Assembly: GCA_050330975.1 (NCBI GenBank)
Contig: JBHJHK010000405.1
Span: 1-7,233, forward strand
Reading direction: 5' to 3'
Source of the DNA: JBHJHK01 sp050330975
Lineage (GTDB): Bacteria; Pseudomonadota; Gammaproteobacteria; Competibacterales; Competibacteraceae
Length of the DNA stretch: 7,233 nt
This document shows, piece after piece, positions 1 to 4,821 of the stretch (positions within the stretch are counted from its first letter, which is position 1; the number at the start of each line of letters is the position of its first letter). Below the pieces are notes generated by a model. That model was not told the DNA's origin, ran no database searches, and saw only the letters and a program-made list of their open reading frames with translations. Position numbers and translations under genes: made by a program.

Positions 1-351
1 GTGGCGGCGACCCATGTGGAGCGGGCCGTCTACGTCCTCACCGGCGCCCTTGGCGTTGGCCACGACACCCACCAGGCAGGGACACACCATGTGTTGCGCG
101 AGGGCGAACCCCTGATGCTGACCGCCAAGGGGAACACCCGCTTCATGCTGTTCGGCGGCGAGCCCATGGAGGGTCCCCGCTACATCTGGTGGAATTTTGT
201 CTCGTCGCGCCTAGAGCGCATCGAGCAGGCCAAGGAGGAATGGGCCCGGGGTCGGTTTGACACCGTGCCCGGGGACGAAGAGGAGTTTATTCCCCTTCCC
301 GAAGGACCGGGCAAACCCCGCCGGGCCACGGGGGGGCGGGCCTTTGACTGA
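1..351 (+). CDS. Pirin family protein, C-terminal part (5' end outside window)
   Basis: This reading frame is open from the first base to a TGA at 349-351, so the gene starts upstream and the GTG at base 1 should not be read as its start. The 116 visible residues look like the C-terminal cupin half of a pirin-family protein. Support comes from the GGEPMEGPRYIWWNFVSS segment (residues 52-69) followed by the acidic stretch GDEEEFIPLPE (91-101), both typical of the Pirin_C region. The metal-binding histidines of pirins lie in the N-terminal cupin, which is not visible, so enzymatic activity (some pirins are quercetin dioxygenases) cannot be judged. The stop lies 10 bases before the start of the hydrolase at 362, so the two genes are probably co-transcribed. 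Family assignment is fairly sure; function is unknown. Confidence 0.8.
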   Translation: MAATHVERAVYVLTGALGVGHDTHQAGTHHVLREGEPLMLTAKGNTRFMLFGGEPMEGPRYIWWNFVSSRLERIEQAKEEWARGRFDTVPGDEEEFIPLPEGPGKPRRATGGRAFD

Positions 352-355
352 GGAG
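350..355 (+). promoter_or_regulatory. Ribosome binding site GAGGAG that fixes the GTG start of the hydrolase
   Basis: GAGGAG overlaps the pirin stop codon and lies six bases before GTG at 362-364. This favours that GTG over the upstream in-frame ATG at 257, which would overlap the pirin gene by about 95 bases. Confidence 0.6.
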
Positions 356-361
356 TTTGCC

Positions 362-1039
362 GTGACCCGCGATCCCCACGGCCGGGGGGCGATCCGCCGG
401 GAGGGTCCGGCGGCCCACCGGGCCCGCCTCGCCGCGGTCCTGCTCCACGGCCGGGGCGCCACGGCCGACGATATCCTGGCCCTGGGCCGGGCCCTGGATC
501 TCCCCGACGTCGTTTGGTGGGCCCCGGAGGCCGCGGGGCATTCCTGGTGGCCCGTGAGCTTCCTCGCCCCCCTGGGGGCCCTAGAGCCCGCCCTGAGCTC
601 GGCCCTCCAGGCCGTGGATCGCGCCGTGGCCGCGGCCAACGCCGAGGGCTTTGCCGACCAGCGCATCGCCCTAGTGGGTTTTAGCCAGGGCGGTTGTTTG
701 GCTTTGGAATACACCGCCCGGCGCGGGCGGCCCCTGCGGGGGGTGGTGGGACTGTCGGCGGGTTTGGTGGGCACAGCGGAGACCTCCGACCCCCCCCAGG
801 ACGATCTCTATGGCCACGTTCCCAAGGCCTTTGACTACCCCAATACCACCCTGCCCAATACCTCGGTGTACATCAGCTGCCACGAGCGCGATCCCCATAT
901 CCCCCTGCGCCGAGTTCGCGAGAGCGAGGCGGTGTTCAAGGCCCTGGGGGCTCCGTGCAACGTTGCCATTGCCCCCGGGGCGGGGCATGGGGTGGGAGGG
1001 GAAGATATGGCGGTTTTGGCGGGAATGTTGGGGCAGTAG
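362..1039 (+). CDS. Alpha/beta hydrolase, phospholipase/carboxylesterase family
   Basis: A 225-residue serine hydrolase of the small phospholipase/carboxylesterase (YpfH/EstB-like) type, expected to be cytoplasmic and to cleave short-chain esters. Visible landmarks are the first strand with its oxyanion-hole turn, LLHGRGA (27-33), the nucleophile elbow GFSQGG with Ser108, a likely catalytic Asp177 in HERDPHIPL, and a likely catalytic His209 in PGAGHG. The length is normal for the family. I chose the GTG at 362 because of the GAGGAG six bases upstream; an ATG at 257 is in frame but gives an atypical low-complexity N-terminus. It follows the pirin gene by 10 bases, and pirin genes next to small hydrolases are a plausible pairing. 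It converges on the minus-strand gene ending at 1082. The substrate cannot be told from the sequence. Confidence 0.87.
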   Translation: MTRDPHGRGAIRREGPAAHRARLAAVLLHGRGATADDILALGRALDLPDVVWWAPEAAGHSWWPVSFLAPLGALEPALSSALQAVDRAVAAANAEGFADQRIALVGFSQGGCLALEYTARRGRPLRGVVGLSAGLVGTAETSDPPQDDLYGHVPKAFDYPNTTLPNTSVYISCHERDPHIPLRRVRESEAVFKALGAPCNVAIAPGAGHGVGGEDMAVLAGMLGQ

Positions 1040-1081
1040 TGGGGGAGAAACCCGCAGAACTTGATAGCCTGTCGCCGATGA
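1040..1081. other. Convergent intergenic gap
   Basis: The 42 bases separate the hydrolase stop from the stop of the minus-strand operon. I see no GC-rich stem followed by a T-tract in either direction, so no intrinsic terminator is called. Base composition changes here from strongly GC-rich (left) to more AT-rich (right), making it one candidate edge of an acquired segment. Confidence 0.5.
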
Positions 1082-1915
1082 CTATGGATGATCTGCCGTT
1101 GGCAATAACGATCGATCGTCGTCATCGGCAAGGCTGATATATTCAATACGCCATTGATCAATGCGCCTGAGATCCGCAAGACTCATTTCTGTGTCAGCAA
1201 CAGCTTCACAACTTTCCAGGGCTATTTCTGTGGCTGTTTCAGGTGGGCCAAATATTTCATGAAAAAGCTTAGCAATATCGCTAGACGCCTTCTCTGCACG
1301 CGCTCTAGCCTGTGAACCTCCCTCTCGTTCGTCATAGGCGATGCTGATGGCAAGCACATAGGGTTCTTCTTCAGCCAAATGATGATATCTTGCTTCTCCT
1401 AAGTCAAAGAAAACGCCGACAATGTTTTCGGAATCATCTCCAAGCACCCTTGCCATGTGTTGTTCGACGTTCTTCTTGCCTTTCTTTTTACGCAAATAAT
1501 TCTCAAAACGGTCTGGAAAGGCGGGTCTTCCGTATCTGATGGCTAGCCACTGTTTCAAAGCCCTCTTATCTGCAAAGCTAGGACTGATCGTTTGCATTGT
1601 ATCAAGCTTATGACACCACTCTTGTTTTTTGATAAGCTTGATACCTAGTCGAGATAGAGTGATGTGATAGGGAGTACCGCTTTGTTGATAAGTGAGGTCA
1701 ATCTCGCGAACGTGCTTAGCGCGAATGTGGCTGCCACGGGGCTTATCAATACGCTTACCTACAATAATCTCCACATAGGGTTCAACGTGAGCATCGCGAC
1801 TCAAGTCACAATCATGGCGAATGACGACCAAAAGCTGTTCGCCATCACGCGATATCCCCTCAAGGGCATGATCGCCCCTGAGGATGATTAGGGAGCCCTG
1901 CTCAACGTGACCCAT
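1082..1915 (-). CDS. Unrecognised 277-residue protein with HDCD motif (third gene of operon)
   Basis: I do not recognise a named family with confidence. The N-terminal part has a hydrophobic strand LLVVIRHDCDL (28-38) followed by EPYVEIIVGKRID (45-57); a strand ending in an Asp-Cys-Asp motif recurs in uncharacterised prokaryotic proteins as far as I recall, and could be a metal or catalytic site. A basic patch RKKKGKK (142-148) follows a PDRFENYL segment (134-141). The C-terminus is acidic (ADDDDRS, 263-269). There is no signal peptide or membrane segment. The ATG at 1915 has only a weak AAGG about 11 bases upstream. It lies 39 bases downstream of the HTH gene on the same strand and is probably the last gene of that operon. 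Codon and base composition are AT-richer than the DGR and hydrolase genes, as for its two partners. Confidence 0.75.
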   Translation of the reverse strand: MGHVEQGSLIILRGDHALEGISRDGEQLLVVIRHDCDLSRDAHVEPYVEIIVGKRIDKPRGSHIRAKHVREIDLTYQQSGTPYHITLSRLGIKLIKKQEWCHKLDTMQTISPSFADKRALKQWLAIRYGRPAFPDRFENYLRKKKGKKNVEQHMARVLGDDSENIVGVFFDLGEARYHHLAEEEPYVLAISIAYDEREGGSQARARAEKASSDIAKLFHEIFGPPETATEIALESCEAVADTEMSLADLRRIDQWRIEYISLADDDDRSLLPTADHP

Positions 1916-1954
1916 TGTCGGTCAAACCTTTGTTGTTGATTTGTTGAGGAAATC

Positions 1955-2596
1955 CTAAATCTCTTTTGCACCAGGAATGGCGATTGAAGATTGCCAATCG
2001 TCGTTGGGCGTAGCTCGAGACTCTGGAAGTCCAGAACGTCGATAAGCCTGGGCGGCCACCTGGTACTCTTTAATCAGTAGCTCGATGTCAGCCTCCGTTT
2101 CCTTACCGCCTTTGATGAGTGAGAGCAACGACTGACCATTAAAGGCTTTCATTTTGATCATATCGCCAGCGCGCTTCGTGCCAGCTTCGCGAAAGCAATC
2201 GGCAACGCGGCTGAGTCGTGTCAACAGAGTCACTGATTCGGGCTGTGGTGGCGTTCCAGCTTTCCACTTGTAAAGCGCTTGACGAGTGACTTCAAAGAAG
2301 GTTGCCAGTTCAGTCATCGATAGCTTGAAGACCTCGAGTATATTTTCAAGATGTTCAGCCGATGTTCGTGGATCAACAGTTTTGGTCAGACCATCTTTAT
2401 GGGTAGTATTGGGATCAATATCGATAGTAATGTCCAGTCTACGTTCCAAAGAGTCTTGCCATTCAGAGGCTCGCTCAAGGTCGTAAGAATCACCTGTGCG
2501 CTCAAAACAACTCAACAGACGTTGGGGCGGCGCTTCTTTCTGTTGCCCATAGCAAGGATAGCCATAATCGTTATACATGATAGGCGTTTCTAACAT
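1955..2596 (-). CDS. Helix-turn-helix protein (second gene of operon)
   Basis: A 213-residue protein with a Xre-like helix-turn-helix in the middle: roughly residues 84-112, with SMTELATFFEVTRQALYKW (93-111) giving helix, turn and recognition helix. The N-terminal 75 residues are polar and Tyr/Asp-rich with no recognised domain. The C-terminal half (120-185) looks helical, which would suit dimerisation or partner binding. I chose ATG at 2596 rather than the TTG at 2602, because GAGGGG at 2605-2610 is eight bases from the ATG and only two from the TTG. That ribosome site overlaps the stop of the upstream gene, so translation is probably coupled. It may regulate its own operon through the tandem repeat at 3450-3473 (inference). 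A DNA-binding antitoxin or immunity-type role is possible but not shown. Confidence 0.8.
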   Translation of the reverse strand: MLETPIMYNDYGYPCYGQQKEAPPQRLLSCFERTGDSYDLERASEWQDSLERRLDITIDIDPNTTHKDGLTKTVDPRTSAEHLENILEVFKLSMTELATFFEVTRQALYKWKAGTPPQPESVTLLTRLSRVADCFREAGTKRAGDMIKMKAFNGQSLLSLIKGGKETEADIELLIKEYQVAAQAYRRSGLPESRATPNDDWQSSIAIPGAKEI

Positions 2597-2604
2597 AGTC
2601 AAAA

Positions 2605-2610
2605 CCCCTC
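2605..2610 (-). promoter_or_regulatory. Ribosome binding site for the HTH gene
   Basis: GAGGGG on the minus strand overlaps the TGA of the upstream gene (2609-2611) and sits eight bases before the ATG at 2596. It decides the start and points to coupled translation. Confidence 0.55.
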
Positions 2611-3418
2611 AAGCGTCTCGGCTCCATACTTCTTTGGCATGTTCGCTGACCATGGATAAAAAGAGCTCTTTGAGCATCTCATAGAGCTTAAACATTTGAC
2701 TTTCGACTGCCGGCCAGTCAAGGTCAATCATTTTTTCGACGGTGTGATCGATATCGATCACGGCATGGAGCATTGGTTCAGACCGTCTGAATCTTTCCAT
2801 AGGCCTCAGGCCAAAAGGGTTAAGACCCGGAGGGTAACCAAGAGGTATTTTGGCCCGGTACATCTTTGCAATCATCTGGCCTTTCCAATCAAAACCTTCT
2901 GGATTTGTTTCAATGATCGTCTCAAAGCTAGCCTGGATTTGGTTTCCCCGATCGGGCAAACCTGCCAATCTCTTAATCAGATAATTCTCGGGTGTTTCGC
3001 CTTCACTTGGCAAAATAGCGTCTAGTGCCCGAACACCTAATCGACTGATGTGATCAAGCTTTACAATATCGTGTACAGCTTTGATACCTTTAACAAATTC
3101 TGGAATGAACTCCCTACGGGTTTTATAGTGTGTAGTATGGTACATAATCGTATCGTTCCGTAGGATAAAACCTGCTCTGCGGTCTCGATCACTCATCAAC
3201 CAGGTTGTGATTTTATCTAGCCTCGGTTGAATATCGTTGGTACCCATCACACCTGAAATATGAAGGTGGTTGTGTTCTGTTTGCTCAAAGAGGGTGTAAC
3301 CTAGCCGTCGCAACTCGTCTTGCACCTCATCGACGTATCGAGACATGTTCAGAACTGGGTTGAATTTGGCCTGCGCTAAGGCATAGTAAATGGGCGCGTT
3401 TGGCATCGTGTTATCCAT
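2609..3418 (-). CDS. TIGR04255-like sporadically distributed protein (first gene of operon)
   Basis: A 269-residue soluble protein resembling the TIGR04255 family of sporadically distributed prokaryotic proteins of unknown function. Support is the N-terminal PNAPIYYALAQAKFNPV (6-22), the central ISRLGVRALDAI (124-135), where family members have a similar Arg-Gly-Arg strand, and an overall length near the family norm. The C-terminal helical part (224-268) ends in a Phe/Leu/Met-rich segment. No catalytic motif is evident. The start is the ATG at 3418, with AGGAGG (3425-3430) six bases upstream; a GTG directly before it is the alternative. The stop is 12 bases before the next ATG. The sporadic distribution of the family plus an HTH partner suggests a mobile cassette, but the role is unknown. 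Confidence 0.78.
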   Translation of the reverse strand: MDNTMPNAPIYYALAQAKFNPVLNMSRYVDEVQDELRRLGYTLFEQTEHNHLHISGVMGTNDIQPRLDKITTWLMSDRDRRAGFILRNDTIMYHTTHYKTRREFIPEFVKGIKAVHDIVKLDHISRLGVRALDAILPSEGETPENYLIKRLAGLPDRGNQIQASFETIIETNPEGFDWKGQMIAKMYRAKIPLGYPPGLNPFGLRPMERFRRSEPMLHAVIDIDHTVEKMIDLDWPAVESQMFKLYEMLKELFLSMVSEHAKEVWSRDA

Positions 3419-3424
3419 CACCCG

Positions 3425-3430
3425 CCTCCT
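3425..3430 (-). promoter_or_regulatory. Ribosome binding site AGGAGG
   Basis: A perfect AGGAGG lies six bases before the ATG at 3418, choosing that codon over the GTG at 3421. Confidence 0.65.
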
Positions 3431-3449
3431 GATGCGTTGAACACACTTT

Positions 3450-3473
3450 CAGTTTACACTCCAGTTGACACTC
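3450..3473 (-). repeat. Tandem 12-bp direct repeat, possible operator
   Basis: On the minus strand GAGTGTCAACTG is followed immediately by GAGTGTAAACTG, identical at 11 of 12 positions. A looser third copy (AAGTGTGTTCAAC) may follow. The repeats fill the spacer and the -10 of the proposed promoter for the TIGR04255-like operon, where a repressor would act. Binding by the HTH protein of the same operon is inference. Confidence 0.5.
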
Positions 3474-3479
3474 CCTCAA
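3451..3479 (-). promoter_or_regulatory. Candidate sigma70 promoter of the three-gene operon
   Basis: Minus-strand TTGAGG (3479-3474) and TAAACT (3456-3451) are separated by exactly 17 bases. Each matches the consensus at four of six positions. They sit about 30-60 bases upstream of the ATG at 3418, a sensible place. The strength is modest and it is called by eye only. Confidence 0.4.
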
Positions 3480-3708
3480 CGTCCTCAGCATACCTTTTGG
3501 CCACAGCCGATGCGAGGACCCTTGCCCGCGAGGGGCGGAACGGTCTTCGATCACAGCCATGGCCGATGAGTATTCTGAGAAACTTAATGGGCAGCAGTGA
3601 CCCATGGGACGACGACAACCCGCTTTTGGCACCGCTCTCGGCGCCGACTCACCGGTTGCCGTCTTGGTTTTTGCCAGATTCGTGGGTCTGGACGGGATCA
3701 GTGTCTGG

Positions 3709-3735
3709 TCAATGTGATGGTCGATAGCCCATTGA
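3709..3735 (-). repeat. Inverted repeat directly downstream of TR
   Basis: A perfect 6-bp inverted repeat, TCAATG/CATTGA, with a 15-base loop begins one base after the last TR base. It would form a small hairpin in the TR RNA, in competition with the long-range pairing described for 3712-3722. Confidence 0.4.
3712..3722 (-). repeat. Right arm of 11-bp inverted repeat enclosing TR
   Basis: The plus-strand 11-mer ATGTGATGGTC is the exact reverse complement of 3990-4000. It lies 14 bases beyond the TR end. In a minus-strand transcript running from the end of the target gene through TR, the two arms could pair and close a loop that contains the whole TR. Confidence 0.55.
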
Positions 3736-3736
3736 G

Positions 3737-3863
3737 CTCGAGCCAGCCGGAACCCGACGTTGTGGTTGCGGTTGGCAGGGTGGTTGGCGTTGCGGTTGGC
3801 CGACCGACAGTTCCTGGCGTTGTCGTTCCAGTTGCCGCCGCGCAGCACGCGCTCATCGCCGCT
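3737..3863 (-). repeat. TR: DGR template repeat (TR)
   Basis: This 127-base non-coding copy of the VR sequence is the DGR template. Read on the minus strand it would encode a VR-like peptide rich in asparagine (NWNDNARNC, then NRNANH and NRNHN) because its variable positions are AAC codons, the form that adenine mutagenesis diversifies without making stops. It carries 28 adenines by my count, 24 of them in the variable core. Every difference from VR1 and all but one from VR2 lie on these adenines. It starts 111 bases after the stop of the near target and is probably transcribed on the same strand, either by read-through or from an unseen promoter. The frame through it runs on into meaningless sequence, so it is not a gene. 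Confidence 0.97.
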
Positions 3864-3974
3864 TTTTGACGCTGACCCTGGGACTACGTTAACGCCTTAA
3901 CGGGCGCTTGGGCAACCCCTGACCGAGGCTGGCTCCGCCCGCCTCTGTCCGGTGCTGCCCAATACTTGCTTGAT
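3864..3974 (-). other. Spacer between target 1 and TR with hairpins
   Basis: These 111 bases contain no gene. They hold a perfect 6-bp hairpin CGTTAA-CGCC-TTAACG at 3887-3902 and an imperfect GC-rich hairpin at 3927-3943 (GGCTGGC/GCCCGCC, one mismatch, 3-base loop). Neither is followed by a T-tract, so a terminator is unlikely and read-through from the target gene into TR is possible. I see no convincing promoter for TR here. Confidence 0.45.
3887..3902. repeat. Perfect 6-bp inverted repeat upstream of TR
   Basis: CGTTAA and TTAACG flank a 4-base CGCC loop, 24 bases before the first TR base in the transcription direction. It could be a structural element of the TR transcript or a protein site. 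Confidence 0.4.
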
Positions 3975-4817
3975 CTACCTCTTGCTGGGGACCATCACAT
4001 CACCTCGAGCCAGCCGGAACCCGACGTTGTGGTTGCGGAAGGCAGGGTGGTAGGCGCCGCGGTAGGCCGACCGACAGAACCAGGCGAGGCCGTACCAGTG
4101 GCCGCCGCGCAGCACGCGCTCATCGCCGCTCGCAGGATCTTGCGGATCAACTGCATGGCCCTCCCCATAGCCATCTTGCCTACCCTGGCACCACTCCATC
4201 ACATTGCCATGCATCTGGTAGAGGCCCCAGCCATTGGCAGGTAACGCCTTTACATCCACTGTCTCTTGTCTGAACTTACCCTTGGCGCCATCTGTATAGG
4301 GGTAATTGCCATTATAGTTAACCTGATCGGTGGTGATCTGGTGACCAAACCAGAACGGCGTGGTCGTCCCCGCCCGACAGGCATACTCCCACTCCGCCTC
4401 CCTGGGCAGGCGAAAGGCACCATCCCCGTCTAGAGACTCGTTCAGCGCCTCGATAAAGCGCTGGCTATCGTTCCAGCGCACCGAGTCCACGGGACGCTCC
4501 GGGCCTTTAAAATCGCTGGGGTTGTCCCCCATCACAGCTTCCCACAACGCCTGAGTACACGCGGTATCCGCCAACCAAAAGCCTCGGGTCAGGGTGACGG
4601 GATGCAACGTCTCGTCGTATCCAAACGGCTCCCGCCCCGGCTCATGGGAAGGCGACCCCATCATAAAGCGCCCCGGCGGCATCCAGCGCATCAGCTGGGC
4701 GATCTCCTTGACCTTGAATACCGCAAACAGGGTTTTTTCATCCTCTCCCCATTCAAAGGCCCAGGGAGGTGGAAACTGATTGGGTAGGCGCGGATCGAGG
4801 GGTTGAATGGCATTCAT
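3975..4817 (-). CDS. DGR target protein 1 (FGE-sulfatase/C-type-lectin fold)
   Basis: A 280-residue protein of the formylglycine-generating-enzyme-like (SUMF1) fold, the commonest class of DGR variable protein. Domain landmarks are WMPPGRFMMGSP (45-56), HPVTLTRGFWLADT (72-85), FRLPREAEWEYACRAG (135-150), NGWGLYQMHGNVMEWC (195-210) and RVLRGG (234-239). The last portion is encoded by VR1 (residues 230-272) and ends with NVGFRLARG, the conserved end of the fold. Residues differing from TR are His240, Tyr242, Gly243, Leu244, Trp246, Phe247, Tyr252, Gly254, Tyr256 and Phe260. There is no signal peptide, so it is predicted cytosolic. The ATG at 4817 has GGAGGT eight bases upstream, overlapping the RT stop; longer in-frame starts would run back inside the RT gene. 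It is likely a binding protein, not a sulfatase-modifying enzyme. The ligand is unknown. Confidence 0.95.
   Translation of the reverse strand: MNAIQPLDPRLPNQFPPPWAFEWGEDEKTLFAVFKVKEIAQLMRWMPPGRFMMGSPSHEPGREPFGYDETLHPVTLTRGFWLADTACTQALWEAVMGDNPSDFKGPERPVDSVRWNDSQRFIEALNESLDGDGAFRLPREAEWEYACRAGTTTPFWFGHQITTDQVNYNGNYPYTDGAKGKFRQETVDVKALPANGWGLYQMHGNVMEWCQGRQDGYGEGHAVDPQDPASGDERVLRGGHWYGLAWFCRSAYRGAYHPAFRNHNVGFRLARGDVMVPSKR
3990..4000 (-). repeat. Left arm of 11-bp inverted repeat, just past VR1
   Basis: The plus-strand 11-mer GACCATCACAT is the reverse complement of 3712-3722. It begins three bases after the VR1 end, inside the last codons of target 1. The matching place after VR2 (6464-6474) agrees at 9 of 11 bases. 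Confidence 0.55.
4004..4130 (-). repeat. VR1: DGR variable repeat 1 (VR1)
   Basis: The 127 bases at the 3' end of target 1 align without gaps to TR. There are 14 differences, all at TR adenines: nine A-to-T, three A-to-G and two A-to-C. All other positions are identical. The last five core adenines (codons for Asn261 to Asn264) are unchanged. Similarity to TR stops abruptly at both ends. Confidence 0.97.
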
Positions 4818-4821
4818 CGGT

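Larger units (their letters stand above)
3480..3736 (-). other. Non-coding spacer downstream of TR, likely part of the TR RNA
   Basis: No credible gene is present on either strand between TR and the operon promoter. On the minus strand the stretch holds several perfect inverted repeats. TCAATG/CATTGA (3730-3735 with 3709-3714) begins one base after the TR end. A nested stem follows: CCGT/ACGG outer (3695-3692 with 3662-3659) and CCAGA/TCTGG inner (3691-3687 with 3678-3674), with an 8-base loop. ATGGG/CCCAT (3587-3591 with 3601-3605) lies further on. In characterised DGRs the RNA flanking the TR is needed for cDNA priming, so this may be its structured 3' part. The transcript end is not visible. 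Confidence 0.4.

Noticed and set aside
257..361. Longer N-terminus of the hydrolase from ATG 257
   Set aside because: It overlaps the pirin gene, adds a Pro/Gly-rich stretch atypical of the family, and lacks the good ribosome site found before GTG 362.
1108..1119. 12-bp palindrome ACGATCGATCGT
   Set aside because: It lies within the coding end of the 277-residue protein (Asp/Arg/Ser codons) and consists of overlapping GATC units. I see no reason to call it functional.
3411..3848. Open reading frame running through TR and its downstream spacer on the minus strand
   Set aside because: Its first part is the Asn-rich TR peptide and the rest resembles no protein. It has no ribosome site and is best explained by the non-coding template and its RNA flank.
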